64,000 nt of DNA from Acidovorax sp. KKS102 (GCF_000302535.1 NC_018708.1:3782001-3846000); one strand, 5' to 3'; positions 16,496-25,386 are shown, counted from the stretch's first letter. The notes: generated from the letters alone by a model not told the origin. Made by a program: numbers and translations.

Positions 16496-17797
16496 CTAGC
16501 GCAGCCAGACGACGGGCGCAGTCACGATCTGCGGGAAGACCACCAGCAACGCCAGGATCAGCACGTAGGTGATGAGAAACGGGTTCACGCCCTTGATGAC
16601 GCTGTGCATCGAGATGCGCCCTACCCCGGCGACCACGTTGAGCACGGTGCCGACCGGCGGGGTGATGAGGCCGATGGCGCCGTTGAGCACGAACATCAGA
16701 CCGAAATACACCGGATCGATCCCCGCCTTGACGGCGATGGGCAGCATCACGGGCGCAAAGATCAGGATGGTGGGCGTGAGGTCCAGCGCCGTGCCGATGA
16801 GCACCAGCACGATCATCATCACGGCCATCAGCAGGCGCGGGTTCTCCACCAGCGGGCCCAGCCAGTTCGTCAACACATTAGGCAGGTCGGCCAGCGTGAT
16901 CATGTAGCTGGCCACCTGGGCGCCAGCACACAAAAACATCACGACGGAGGTCGTCTTGGCTGCGCGCACCAGCACGCCATAGATGTCGGCCAGCTTCATC
17001 TCGCGGTGCACGAACAGCGCCACCACCAGGGCGTAGAACGCGGCCACCACGGCGGCTTCCGTGGGGGTGAACACGCCCGTCTTCATGCCGCCGATGATGA
17101 TGAGCGGCATCAGCATGGCCCAGAAGGCGCGCACTGTGGCGCGCAGACGGTCCTTGATGGGCAAGGGCTCGCCCTGGGGCAGGTTCATGCCGCGCAGCAC
17201 CCAGCGCCAGGCAAAGATGAGGCCCACACCCATCATCAGCCCCGGCACGATGCCCGACACAAACAGCGCCGAGATCGAGGTGTTGGTCGTCACGCCATAG
17301 ATCACGAACGGCATGGACGGCGGGATGATGGGTGCAATGATGCCGCCCGAGGCGATCAGCCCAGCAGACGTGTTCATGGGGTAGCCCTGCTGCCGCATCA
17401 TGGGCAGCAGGATGGTGGCCAAGGCTGCCGTGTCGGCCAGGGCCGAGCCGCTCATGCTGGCCATGAGCACCGCAGCGCCAATGGCCACGTAACCCAGCCC
17501 GCCCCGGATGTGCCCCACCCAGGCCTGCGCCATGTCGATGATGCGGCGGCTGATGCCGCCCGAGTTCATCAGCTCACCGGCCAGGATGAAGAAGGGCACG
17601 GCCAGCAGCGGAAAGCTGTCCACCCCCGCCACCAGGTTCTGGGCCAGCAGCTGCGCGTCCCAGAAGTCCAGCACCCAGGCCATGCCAGCGCCCGTGAGCA
17701 CCAGGGCGAGGCCCATGTTCATGCCGGTGCCCATCAGCACCAGCATGCCCAGCGAAAAGACCACAAAGGCCAAGGCTTCAGGCGTCAGTCCGAACAT
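16496..17797 (-). CDS. dctM: TRAP transporter large permease DctM
   Basis: 433 residues; start ATG 17797 overlapping the dctQ stop (TGATG). About 11-12 hydrophobic segments. DctM family features include PFFILAGELMNSGGISRRII and SGSALADTAALATILLPMM, and GLITPPVGTVLNVV near the C terminus. It is the ion-coupled channel subunit working with DctQ and DctP. Confidence 0.94.
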   Translation of the reverse strand: MFGLTPEALAFVVFSLGMLVLMGTGMNMGLALVLTGAGMAWVLDFWDAQLLAQNLVAGVDSFPLLAVPFFILAGELMNSGGISRRIIDMAQAWVGHIRGGLGYVAIGAAVLMASMSGSALADTAALATILLPMMRQQGYPMNTSAGLIASGGIIAPIIPPSMPFVIYGVTTNTSISALFVSGIVPGLMMGVGLIFAWRWVLRGMNLPQGEPLPIKDRLRATVRAFWAMLMPLIIIGGMKTGVFTPTEAAVVAAFYALVVALFVHREMKLADIYGVLVRAAKTTSVVMFLCAGAQVASYMITLADLPNVLTNWLGPLVENPRLLMAVMMIVLVLIGTALDLTPTILIFAPVMLPIAVKAGIDPVYFGLMFVLNGAIGLITPPVGTVLNVVAGVGRISMHSVIKGVNPFLITYVLILALLVVFPQIVTAPVVWLR

Positions 17798-18309
17798 CAC
17801 TCCACCTCCGCGCCGTGGCCCAGGTCCAAGGGCTTGCGTTGAATCAATTCAATGGTCGCCATCACCCCGATGGCCACCGCACACAAAAAGGCTGGCAGCG
17901 GCAGCAAGGCCGCCGGGTAGGCCATGACCACCGAGCGGCTGCCCATGCCCACCACCACCTGTTGCCAGGCGCCCCAGGCCAGCATGGCGCAGGCGGCGAT
18001 CACCAGCAGCCGGATCACGGCCGTGAGCACACCAAAGGCCACCGGGCGTTGGGCCAGCAGGCCTGCCAGGCTGGTGAAGGCCATGTGTTCACCTCCCGGG
18101 TAGGCCGCTGCGGCACCGATGAACACCATCCAGACGAACAGCAGGCGCGACAGCTCTTCGCTGGCCGCCACGCCACTGCCAAAGCCGTAGCGCAGCACCA
18201 CGTTGATGAACACGGCCACGGCCATCACGCCCAGGCAGCTGGCCATGAGCACCTGGGAGACCCGGGCAAAGCGGCTTTGCGGCACGGCTTGTTGTGCGGG
18301 GGAACTCAT
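17797..18309 (-). CDS. dctQ: TRAP transporter small permease DctQ
   Basis: 170 residues with four hydrophobic segments, including VFINVVLRYGFGSGVAASEE and LLFVWMVFIGAAAAY, the DctQ signature. Its start overlaps the gntK stop by four bases and its stop overlaps dctM, so gntK-dctQ-dctM are translationally coupled. Confidence 0.93.
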   Translation of the reverse strand: MSSPAQQAVPQSRFARVSQVLMASCLGVMAVAVFINVVLRYGFGSGVAASEELSRLLFVWMVFIGAAAAYPGGEHMAFTSLAGLLAQRPVAFGVLTAVIRLLVIAACAMLAWGAWQQVVVGMGSRSVVMAYPAALLPLPAFLCAVAIGVMATIELIQRKPLDLGHGAEVE

Positions 18310-18827
18310 GCGGTCTCCTTCGTGGCCAGCCAGGCCGAGGCTTGCTGTTGCAGCGTGGGCAGGTCCAGCAATGCATCCAGGCGCAGCACGCCCGCCTCGC
18401 CCACTGGGGATTCCAGCGTGGCGAACTGGCTGTCCACCAAGGCGCTGGAGAAAAAGTGGGTGCCCGCACGGGCAGCCACGCGTTGGCCTGCGCTCGCGCG
18501 GTCAATCTCCAGAAAGACAAACCGCAGCCCGGGGCAGGCGTTGCGCAAGCGGTCCCGGTAGACCTTCTTGAGCGCCGAGCAGGTCAGCACCGCGCCCTGG
18601 GGCTGGGCTTGTAGCAGTTGCCCCAAGGTGGTCAGCCAGCCTTCCCGGTCTGCATCGGTCAGTGCAATGCCCTGGCGCATCTTTTCGCGGCTGGCAGGGC
18701 TGTGGTGGTCGTCCCCTTCGATCAGGGGCAGGCCCTCGGCCTGTGCCAGGGCAGAACCCAGGCTGGACTTGCCGCAGCCCGCCACGCCCATGACGACCAC
18801 AAAAGCGGGTGACGCTTGAAAACTCAT
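18306..18827 (-). CDS. gntK: Gluconokinase GntK
   Basis: 173 residues; ATG 18827 chosen because the protein then begins just before the P-loop VMGVAGCGKSSLGSALAQ. EGDDHHSPASREKMRQGIAL and TCSALKKVYRDRLRN are diagnostic of the GntK family. It phosphorylates gluconate to 6-phosphogluconate with ATP. First gene of the gluconate TRAP operon; a LacI-type operator lies right at its start (18829). Confidence 0.95.
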   Translation of the reverse strand: MSFQASPAFVVVMGVAGCGKSSLGSALAQAEGLPLIEGDDHHSPASREKMRQGIALTDADREGWLTTLGQLLQAQPQGAVLTCSALKKVYRDRLRNACPGLRFVFLEIDRASAGQRVAARAGTHFFSSALVDSQFATLESPVGEAGVLRLDALLDLPTLQQQASAWLATKETA

Positions 18828-18828
18828 A

Positions 18829-18845
18829 TTGGTAGCGCTATCCAA
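18829..18845. promoter_or_regulatory. LacI/GntR-type operator 1
   Basis: TTGGTAGCGCTATCCAA is a near-perfect palindrome around AGCGCT, immediately upstream of gntK. It resembles the GntR operator of other bacteria (core TAGCGCTA). Confidence 0.78.
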
Positions 18846-18942
18846 ACAATCCATAAAAAAGGCACCCGGTCTGGATGCCCCACAAACTGTGGCAAGCTGA
18901 GCAACTTGATCCAAAATGGCTGGCGTTGCCTTGCCCAAGAGT

Positions 18943-18961
18943 TTGGACAGCGCTATCCTAA
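18943..18961. promoter_or_regulatory. LacI/GntR-type operator 2
   Basis: TTGGACAGCGCTATCCTAA repeats the AGCGCT-centred palindrome 114 bp from operator 1 (centre to centre), just upstream of the regulator gene. Two copies in one divergent region suggest looping or autoregulation. Confidence 0.75.
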
Positions 18962-18995
18962 CCAGATCCTCCCCCAGCCCCATGAGGGTTAACCC

Positions 18996-20033
18996 TTGAA
19001 CAAACCCGAGACAAAACCCGACGCCAAACGCCGTTCCAGCGGCCGCATCACTCTGAGCGACGTGGCCAAGGCCGCCGAGGTCAGCCCCATCACCGCGTCC
19101 CGCGCCTTGCGGGGCGAGCGCGGAGTGGCGCAAGAACTGGTGCAGCGCGTGAAGGCCGCGGCAGAGCAACTGGGCTATGTGCCCGACCCCGCCGCCCGCG
19201 CACTGGCGTCACAGCGCAGCGTGCAGGTGCCGGTGCTGGTGCCGCTGCTGTCCAACGCGCTGTTTGTGGACGTGCTGGAAGCCGTGCACCGCACCCTGTT
19301 CCCGCAGGGCTACCAGGCGCTGATCGGCGTGACGCACTACGACCCGCAAGAGGAAGAGCAACTGCTGCGCACCTACCTCGCGCACCGCCCGGCGGGCCTG
19401 CTGGTCACCGGCTTTGACCGCACCGAGGCCTCGCGCCACCTGATTGCCGCCAGCGGCGTGCCTTGCGTGCACCTGATGGAAATGACCTCGGCACCAGGCG
19501 TGTTCTGCGTGGGGTTTTCGCAGCAGGACGCGGGCCACAGCATGACGGCCCATCTGCTGGCACGGGGCTATCAAAAAATTGCCTTTGTGGCGGCCCAGCT
19601 GGACCCACGCACCATGCAACGCGCCGAGGGCTACCGCCGCTGTCTGCGCGACGCAGGCCTGTACGACCCCAAGCTGGAACTGCTGAGCCCTCAGCCCTCG
19701 TCGATGCGCCTGGGTGGCGAACTGCTGGAAGAGCTGCTGCGCACCCGCCCGGGTGTCGATGCCGTGTTCTTCTGCAATGACGACTTGGCCCAGGGTGGCC
19801 TGCTGGCCGCGCAGCGCCTGGGTCTTTCGGTGCCCGGTCAGGTGGCGATTGCGGGCTTCAACGACCTGGCAGGCAGCGACCAGATGCTGCCGCCGCTGAC
19901 CACGGTGCGCACACCCCGTGCAGCAGTGGGCGAGGCCAGCGCACGCATGCTGCTGGCGCTGATGCGCGGCGAGGTGCCCGAGCACAACTCGGTGAATCTG
20001 GGGTTTGAGCTGACGGTGCGCGAGAGCACCTGA
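18996..20033 (+). CDS. gntR: LacI-family regulator of gluconate genes (GntR-like)
   Basis: 345 residues; TTG start at 18996 with GAGGG about 9 bases upstream (no nearby in-frame ATG). Helix-turn-helix ITLSDVAKAAEVSPITASRA plus hinge DPAARALASQRS at the N terminus, followed by a periplasmic-binding-like sensor domain (QVAIAGFNDLAGSDQMLPPL). Divergent from gntK-dctQMP with two matching operators between them, so it most likely represses the gluconate operon until the inducer binds. Confidence 0.92.
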   Translation: MNKPETKPDAKRRSSGRITLSDVAKAAEVSPITASRALRGERGVAQELVQRVKAAAEQLGYVPDPAARALASQRSVQVPVLVPLLSNALFVDVLEAVHRTLFPQGYQALIGVTHYDPQEEEQLLRTYLAHRPAGLLVTGFDRTEASRHLIAASGVPCVHLMEMTSAPGVFCVGFSQQDAGHSMTAHLLARGYQKIAFVAAQLDPRTMQRAEGYRRCLRDAGLYDPKLELLSPQPSSMRLGGELLEELLRTRPGVDAVFFCNDDLAQGGLLAAQRLGLSVPGQVAIAGFNDLAGSDQMLPPLTTVRTPRAAVGEASARMLLALMRGEVPEHNSVNLGFELTVREST

Positions 20034-20165
20034 TGTCTGTTGATCCGCTGCGCGCCGGCCCTCCAGCAAGGCGCTGACCGAGGCTTGGCGACATCCGTTG
20101 CAGGGAGGCACTGAGGCACCGTGCCGGCTCGGGGGCGGCACCGTGCGGCGCGGCTCCGCAAAAAC

Positions 20166-21815
20166 TCAGGCCGCCGCAAGCGCCCGGCTGCTCGACGAGG
20201 CCTTCATCTCCTTGCGCAGCGCCACCGCATCGCGCGACTGGGTGGGTGCCGACGCGTCGATGCGGAACACCTGCACCGTCTCGGTCATGGTCTGCGCCTG
20301 GCCATTGAGCTGCATGGCCGATGCCGCGTTCTCTTCCACCAGCGCGGCGTTTTGCTGCGTGATGGTATCGAGCTGCGCCACGGCCGAGTTGACCTGCGAG
20401 ATGCCGCTGAGCTGCTCATTCGACGCGCTGTGGATCTCGCCGATCAGCGTGTTGACCCGGCGCACCAGCTCCAGCGACTCGGCCATGGTCTTTTGCGCAG
20501 CATCGGTCTTTTCATGGCCTTCAGTGACCTTGGTGGCCGAGTCATCGATGAGCTGGCGGATCTCCTTGGCGGCCGAGAGCGTGCGGTGCGACAGGCTGCG
20601 CACCTCTGAGGCCACCACCGCAAAGCCACGCCCCTGGTCGCCAGCGCGGGCCGCCTCCACCGCTGCGTTCAGCGCGAGGATGTTTGTCTGGAAGGCAATG
20701 GAGTCGATCAGCTGCGTGATCTCGCTGATGCGGCCGGACGCGGCCTGGATCTGCTTCATGGTGTCGGCCACACTGTCCACCGCGCTGCTGCTGCGCTCAG
20801 CGACCTGGGTGGCCTGCGTGGCCAGCACCGAGGCCTGGCGCGCGGATTCTGCGGTCTGCTTGACGGTGCCGGTGATCTCTTCCATCGACGCGGCGGTCTG
20901 CTGCAGGTTGCTGGCCTGCGCCTCGGTGCGCGACGACAGGTCCTGGTTGCCCTGGGCGATCTCCCGGGTGGAGACCTGCATGTGCTCGCTCTCCTGCCGC
21001 GCGTCGCGCACGATGGACAGCAGGTTCACGTTGAGCTGCGCCAGCGCCTTTTGCAGCTGGCCCACGGTGTCGCTGCGCGTGGCCGATATCTTCTGGGTAA
21101 GGTCACCCGCCGCCATGCGGTTGGCCCACAACAGCATTTGCGACAACGGTGCCACCGTGACCTGGTGCAGGTAGACCGCCATGCCCAGCGCCAACACCAC
21201 AACCCCGAGCCACGCCGCCCCCGAGGCCAGCGACAGCGTGTGCCCGCCCAGCAAGGCCGCGCACCACGAAGCCACCACCAGCAGCAGGGTGCACGCCATC
21301 ATCTTGCCCATGGGCCCCAGTGCCAGGGCACGGCCCACGCGGCCCCAAAGCGTGTCTTTGACCAGCTGACCAGCCGACAGCCGGTGCACCAGCGTGCCGG
21401 CTTGTTTTTCGGCCTGCATCTGCTTGTACAGCGCATCCGCCGCCTGGATCTGCTCGCGCGTCGCTTCGGTGCGTACCGACATGTAGCCGGTGGGCTGGTC
21501 GCCCTGCATAAGCGGAGTGACGTTGGCCATCACCCAGTAAAACGTGCCGTCCTTGCGCCGGTTCTTGACGGGGGCCGACCAGGGGATGCCCTTGGCAATG
21601 GTCTCCCACATGTCGCGGTAGGCCTCCTCGGGCATGTCGGGGTGTCGCACGATGTTGTGGGGCTGGCCCAGCAACTCTTCCTTTTCGTAGCCGCTGACCT
21701 CGATGAACATCGGGTTGCAGTACAGGATGCGGCCCTTGAGGTCCGTGGTGGACACCAGGGTCTGGCCCTTGGGAAACGCATATTCGTGCTGGCTGACCGG
21801 CAGATTGACGCGCAT
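20166..21815 (-). CDS. Aer-like PAS methyl-accepting chemotaxis protein
   Basis: 549 residues; start ATG 21815 with GAAGAGG upstream (an in-frame reading from 22115 is rejected: it would run through the MFS leader). Residues ~10-120 form a PAS domain (STDLKGRILYCNPMFIEVSG, HNIVRHPDMPEEAYRDMW) of the Aer energy-taxis type. Two hydrophobic segments around residues 170-220 follow, then a HAMP-like linker and the cytoplasmic signalling hairpin with tip NILALNAAVEAARAGDQGRG at about residue 385. No C-terminal NWETF tether. It probably senses redox state or oxygen via bound FAD and signals to CheA. Confidence 0.9.
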   Translation of the reverse strand: MRVNLPVSQHEYAFPKGQTLVSTTDLKGRILYCNPMFIEVSGYEKEELLGQPHNIVRHPDMPEEAYRDMWETIAKGIPWSAPVKNRRKDGTFYWVMANVTPLMQGDQPTGYMSVRTEATREQIQAADALYKQMQAEKQAGTLVHRLSAGQLVKDTLWGRVGRALALGPMGKMMACTLLLVVASWCAALLGGHTLSLASGAAWLGVVVLALGMAVYLHQVTVAPLSQMLLWANRMAAGDLTQKISATRSDTVGQLQKALAQLNVNLLSIVRDARQESEHMQVSTREIAQGNQDLSSRTEAQASNLQQTAASMEEITGTVKQTAESARQASVLATQATQVAERSSSAVDSVADTMKQIQAASGRISEITQLIDSIAFQTNILALNAAVEAARAGDQGRGFAVVASEVRSLSHRTLSAAKEIRQLIDDSATKVTEGHEKTDAAQKTMAESLELVRRVNTLIGEIHSASNEQLSGISQVNSAVAQLDTITQQNAALVEENAASAMQLNGQAQTMTETVQVFRIDASAPTQSRDAVALRKEMKASSSSRALAAA

Positions 21816-21947
21816 AGGAACCTCTTCGGGAGGACTGGTTGCCCTGTTCTGGAGAGCAACGCAACAGTGGAAGATGCCGATTTCATCGTACGCGCAATCG
21901 GCGTGATTTGAAACAAGTTGTTGGTGCCGCCGCACACCATCTCCAAC

Positions 21948-21997
21948 TTGGTGCAAAACGCCAACACAGCACGCGATGCCGCGCTGTAGTGCACCAA
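21948..21997. promoter_or_regulatory. Possible NtrC half-sites upstream of the MFS transporter
   Basis: TTGGTGCA (21948-21955) and TGCACCAA (21990-21997) are inverted half-sites about 110-150 bp upstream of the sigma-54 promoter, a normal enhancer distance. Neither is a full TGCACC-N5-GGTGCA dyad, so the call is weak. Confidence 0.3.
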
Positions 21998-22031
21998 TGT
22001 GAGCACCGAATGGGTGTATCTGCTTCCATTT

Positions 22032-22080
22032 CGATAGCTTCCAGCGCAATAAATACCTGCACATTCGCTGGTTTTTTGCC
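22032..22080. repeat. Family A repeat, degenerate copy upstream of the MFS transporter
   Basis: GATAGCTTCCAGCGCAATAA...CATTCGCTGGTTTTTT, a diverged copy ending about 24 bp before the sigma-54 promoter at 22104. Confidence 0.55.
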
Positions 22081-22103
22081 CAAACAGCCGCTTGCACGGG
22101 CAC

Positions 22104-22118
22104 TGGCATAGCCATTGC
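22104..22118 (+). promoter_or_regulatory. Sigma-54 promoter of the nitrate MFS transporter
   Basis: TGGCAT-N5-TTGC with correct -24/-12 spacing; predicted transcript start near 22130 coincides with the first ANTAR hairpin. Confidence 0.8.
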
Positions 22119-22129
22119 TTGCCACTAGG

Positions 22130-22178
22130 CGCGGCCAACGCTGGCCGCGTGTCAGCCCGGTGCAATGGCGGATTGGGC
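22130..22178 (+). promoter_or_regulatory. ANTAR-binding two-hairpin leader of the MFS transporter
   Basis: P1: CGCGGCC/GGCCGCG stem (22130-22149) with hexaloop AACGCT. P2: 22155-22178, stem GCCCGGTGC/GGATTGGGC (two G-U pairs and one mismatch) with hexaloop AATGGC. Both loops obey the A1/G4 ANTAR rule; linker 5 nt. Confidence 0.8.
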
Positions 22179-22190
22179 GAACAGGACGTT

Positions 22191-22256
22191 GGCGTCTTCA
22201 TGGAGTGCGTTGGGGCTGGTCAGCCCGCGTGGTCCGTGTGGACGCCTTTTTGTTTT
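22191..22256 (+). terminator. Leader attenuator upstream of the MFS transporter
   Basis: GGCGTC (22191-22196) pairs with GACGCC (22241-22246) followed by TTTTTGTTTT. Same stem core as the nrtA and nirB attenuators, 45-50 bp before the coding start. Confidence 0.78.
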
Positions 22257-22302
22257 CTGGCCGGGCCAAGGGGCAAGCCCCCTGCCCTTTGCACTCACAC
22301 CC

Positions 22303-23517
22303 ATGCATTACTTCAGAGAGTTCCTCAAATCCGGCCACGCCCCCACGCTGTGGGCGTCGTTTCTGTACTTCGGTTTTTCGTGCGCGGTGTGGGTCATCAA
22401 CGGTGCGATGGCGCCGTTCATCCGCGAGAGCTTCCAGCTCTCCCCCACGCAAATGGGGATGATGCTGTCCATCCCCATTTTTGCGGGCGCGCTGATGCGG
22501 TTTCCGCTGGGCATCCTGGCGCAGTACATCGGGCGCAAGCGCGCCACGCTGGTCGAGATGGCGGGCATCTTTGTGGCCATGGGCTACGGCTACCTGTTCG
22601 TGCACACCTTCAACGACCTGCTGGCGCTGGGCATTCTGCTGGGCGTAGCGGGGGCGAGCTTTGGCGTGGCGCTGTCGCTGGGCTCGGGCTCGTTCCCACC
22701 GCCCTTCAAGGGGCTGGCCATGGGCATCGTGGGCGCAGGCAATGTGGGCACGGCGGTGGCCGCCCTGATGGCGCCCTCTCTGGCGCAGCAATTTGGCTGG
22801 CAGGCGGTGTATGGCTTTGCCGCCGTGAGCGTGGCTGTGCCCGCCGTGGTGATGGCGGTGTATGCCAAGGAGCCACCGGACCTCGCGCCCCACGCCACGT
22901 TCCGCGAGCACATTGCCTGCCTGTTCGAGAAAGACGGCTGGGCCTTCAGCCTGATCTACGCCGTGACGTTTGGCGGCTTCATCGGTCTCACGGCCTTCTT
23001 GCCCAGCTACTTCTACGACCAGTTTGGCGTGAGCAAGGTGCAGGCCGGGCAGCTGACCATGCTGGCGGCCTTTCTGGGTGCCGCACTGCGGGTGATGGGT
23101 GGCTGGCTGTCGGACCACTGGGGCGGCGTCAACACGCTCACGGGTGTGCTGGCCATCACCGCCGTGAGCATGGTGCTGTGCGGCCTGGCCGAGAACTCGC
23201 TGCCGGTGACCATGCTGCTGTTTCTGGTGTGTTTTGCGGCACTGGGCGCGGGCAACGGCGCGCTGTTCCAGCTGGTGCCGCTGCGCTGGCCGCTGTCCAC
23301 GGCGGTGGCGGGCTCGATGATTGGCGAAATCGGCGCGCTGGGCGGCGGCCTCATCCCCAACGGCATGGGCTTTTCGCGCCAGTACACAGGCACCTATCTG
23401 TGGGGCTTCGTGGGCATTGCGGCGTGTGCCGCCGCCATGCTGGTGTTGTTGCGGGTGATGCAGATCCGCTGGACCCGCACGTGGGCGGAGAAAGGTGGAC
23501 GCGCGCGCAGCGCATGA
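22303..23517 (+). CDS. narK: MFS nitrate/nitrite transporter (NarK/NasA family)
   Basis: 404 residues, ATG 22303; about 12 transmembrane segments. Nitrate-porter features include MRFPLGILAQYIGRKRATLV and the GNVGTAVAALMAPSLA nitrate-signature-like glycine-rich helix, with the second copy GAGNGALFQLVPLRWP. It probably imports nitrate (or exchanges nitrate/nitrite) for assimilation, in parallel with NrtABC; the ANTAR leader ties it to NasT. The symbol follows family usage; nasA or nrtP would be equally fair. Confidence 0.9.
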   Translation: MHYFREFLKSGHAPTLWASFLYFGFSCAVWVINGAMAPFIRESFQLSPTQMGMMLSIPIFAGALMRFPLGILAQYIGRKRATLVEMAGIFVAMGYGYLFVHTFNDLLALGILLGVAGASFGVALSLGSGSFPPPFKGLAMGIVGAGNVGTAVAALMAPSLAQQFGWQAVYGFAAVSVAVPAVVMAVYAKEPPDLAPHATFREHIACLFEKDGWAFSLIYAVTFGGFIGLTAFLPSYFYDQFGVSKVQAGQLTMLAAFLGAALRVMGGWLSDHWGGVNTLTGVLAITAVSMVLCGLAENSLPVTMLLFLVCFAALGAGNGALFQLVPLRWPLSTAVAGSMIGEIGALGGGLIPNGMGFSRQYTGTYLWGFVGIAACAAAMLVLLRVMQIRWTRTWAEKGGRARSA

Positions 23518-23557
23518 CCGGCGCAGCCGGTGAGCGCGCAAGCGCTCGCCACATTTC

Positions 23558-23612
23558 AAGCCAAATAGCCACCAAGCGCAGTTTAAAAATGCCTTGATAG
23601 CTATATTTTCAA
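23558..23612. repeat. Family A repeat, degenerate copy
   Basis: CAAATAGCCACCAAGCGCAG...CCTTGATAGCTATATTTTC between the convergent MFS and kinase/phosphatase genes. Confidence 0.5.
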
Positions 23613-23628
23613 TAGCAAGTTACTCACC

Positions 23629-25386
23629 TCACCTCGGCAAAAACAGCAGCCAGTACACCAGCAACAGGTTCACCAGCACGCTCACCACCAACGCGATCTT
23701 CCACAGCGCCGTGGCATCGCGTTGCATCAGCGGCTGTGGGCCCGGGGCGGACAAGGGACGCGACGCACCCCGTTCCAGCGCCAGCAGCAACTCCTCGGCG
23801 GTTTCAAAGCGCTGCGTGCACTGGCGGGCCACGGCCTTCAAGGCGATCTGGTCCAGCCAGATGGGCACGCTGGGGTGGTGGCGGCTGGGCGCCACCGGGT
23901 CGCGGTGGTAGCGGCCCAGCTGGTACTGCACCACCTCGCCATAGGGCAGGCGCCCGTGGCTCAGCAACTGGTACAGCGTGACGCCCAGGGCAAACAGGTC
24001 GCTGCCCGCATCGGGCAACTGGCCGGCCGGGTCGCCGTTCTTTTCGTAGCCGGGCCACTGCTCAGGGTTCATGTAGCTGGGGGTGCCTGCGTGCAGGCGG
24101 CGCGTGGCCTCGGGCTCGCGGCCTGACAGGGCCACGCCCAGGTCCAGCACCCGCAGCACGCCGTCTTCGCCCAGGTGCAGGTTGTCAGGCTTGATGTCGC
24201 GGTGCACCACCCCTTGCCGGTGCAGCCAGCCCAGCACCTGCGCCGCCTGCATCACCACCGACACGACCTGGGGCACACCCAGGTGCTGGCGGGCACGCAG
24301 GCGCTGGCCCAGGGTCTGCCCAGCGTGCCAGTCGTAGAGCAGATAAAACGCGCTGGCGCCGGGGCCTGCACCGCCCTGCTCGGGCGGCCAGGTGTTCAGG
24401 CGCGCCAAGTGCACTGCCGCGTGGCCGGACTGCATGCGCCGGGCCACCCAGGCTTCGTGCGCCAGCGTGGCGCGCTCCTGCGCGTCGTGCGCGCGGGCAG
24501 GGACTAGGGTCTTGAGCGCATACAGCCGCTGGGTGGCCGGGTCGCGCACCTGGTAGATGCGGTGCACGCCGCTGTCGGCCACCAGCGCGGTCACCACCAG
24601 GCCATCCACGGGGTCACCCACTTTAAGCAAGGGCAACACCGGCAACTGCAGGGCTCGGCGGGACTCGTCCTGCAAGGTGGCCTCCAGCACCCCTTGCACC
24701 CGCACCACCAGTGCGGTCACGTTGTCGGTGCTGCCCCGGCGCAGGGCTGCGCGCGTGATCTCGTCGCTCAGTGCCTGGGCGCTCGCGTCCGCCCGCAGAA
24801 GCTGGCGCAGCTCACGCTCGGGCAAGCTGCCGTGCACGCCATCGGACAGCAGCACCAGCAGGTCGCCGCTGTGCAGTTCGCCCTGGCTGTAGTCCACCAC
24901 CACATGGTCGTCCAGGCCCATGGCGCGGGTGAGCTGATGCGCAAAGTCGCGCTGCGCCATCACATGGTCGGTCGTCAGCAGCTGCAGCCGGCCGCCCCGC
25001 AGCAGATAGGCGCGCGTGTCACCCACATGGGCCAGCGTGTACGACTGGCCGCGCAGCACGATGGCGGTGAGCGTGGTCAGGCCCACGGCGGGCTGGCGGC
25101 GCCGGTTCATCGACGCGAGCCAGCCGTTGTGCGCGCTCAGGATTCGGTCCAGCGCCACGGTGGTGTCCCAGGTGTCGGGCGTGGCGAAGTAGTCGTTCAC
25201 CAGCGTGTTCACCGTGGTCTGGGCGGCTTCGCGCCCGTTGCCCCCGGTGCTCACGCCATCGGCAATGGCAGCGATGGCGCCGCGTTCGCGGTCGCGCCCC
25301 TGCCCCTGCAACAGGGCGGCAAAGTCTTCATTGACTTCGTTGCGCCCAGCCTGCGAGGTGTGGCCGATGTCCAGTTCAAAACTCAT
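23629..25386 (-). CDS. PP2C phosphatase / Ser-Thr protein kinase fusion
   Basis: 585 residues; ATG 25386 with GGAGGTGG upstream. Residues ~5-235 form a PP2C phosphatase: NEDFAAL, AIADGVSTGGNG, LLSDGVHGSL and STDNVTALVVRV retain the metal-binding acidic residues. Residues ~265-520 form a Hanks-type kinase: ALKTL lysine, VHRDIKPDNLHL catalytic loop (His ~395), DLGVAL in place of DFG, and a PSYMNPEQ activation segment. A single hydrophobic helix ends the protein (IALVVSVLVNLLLVYWLLF), anchoring it in the membrane. It sits between the nitrate transporter and nirB and is divergent from nirB, so it may post-translationally control nitrate uptake or reduction; the target is unknown. Confidence 0.92.
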   Translation of the reverse strand: MSFELDIGHTSQAGRNEVNEDFAALLQGQGRDRERGAIAAIADGVSTGGNGREAAQTTVNTLVNDYFATPDTWDTTVALDRILSAHNGWLASMNRRRQPAVGLTTLTAIVLRGQSYTLAHVGDTRAYLLRGGRLQLLTTDHVMAQRDFAHQLTRAMGLDDHVVVDYSQGELHSGDLLVLLSDGVHGSLPERELRQLLRADASAQALSDEITRAALRRGSTDNVTALVVRVQGVLEATLQDESRRALQLPVLPLLKVGDPVDGLVVTALVADSGVHRIYQVRDPATQRLYALKTLVPARAHDAQERATLAHEAWVARRMQSGHAAVHLARLNTWPPEQGGAGPGASAFYLLYDWHAGQTLGQRLRARQHLGVPQVVSVVMQAAQVLGWLHRQGVVHRDIKPDNLHLGEDGVLRVLDLGVALSGREPEATRRLHAGTPSYMNPEQWPGYEKNGDPAGQLPDAGSDLFALGVTLYQLLSHGRLPYGEVVQYQLGRYHRDPVAPSRHHPSVPIWLDQIALKAVARQCTQRFETAEELLLALERGASRPLSAPGPQPLMQRDATALWKIALVVSVLVNLLLVYWLLFLPR

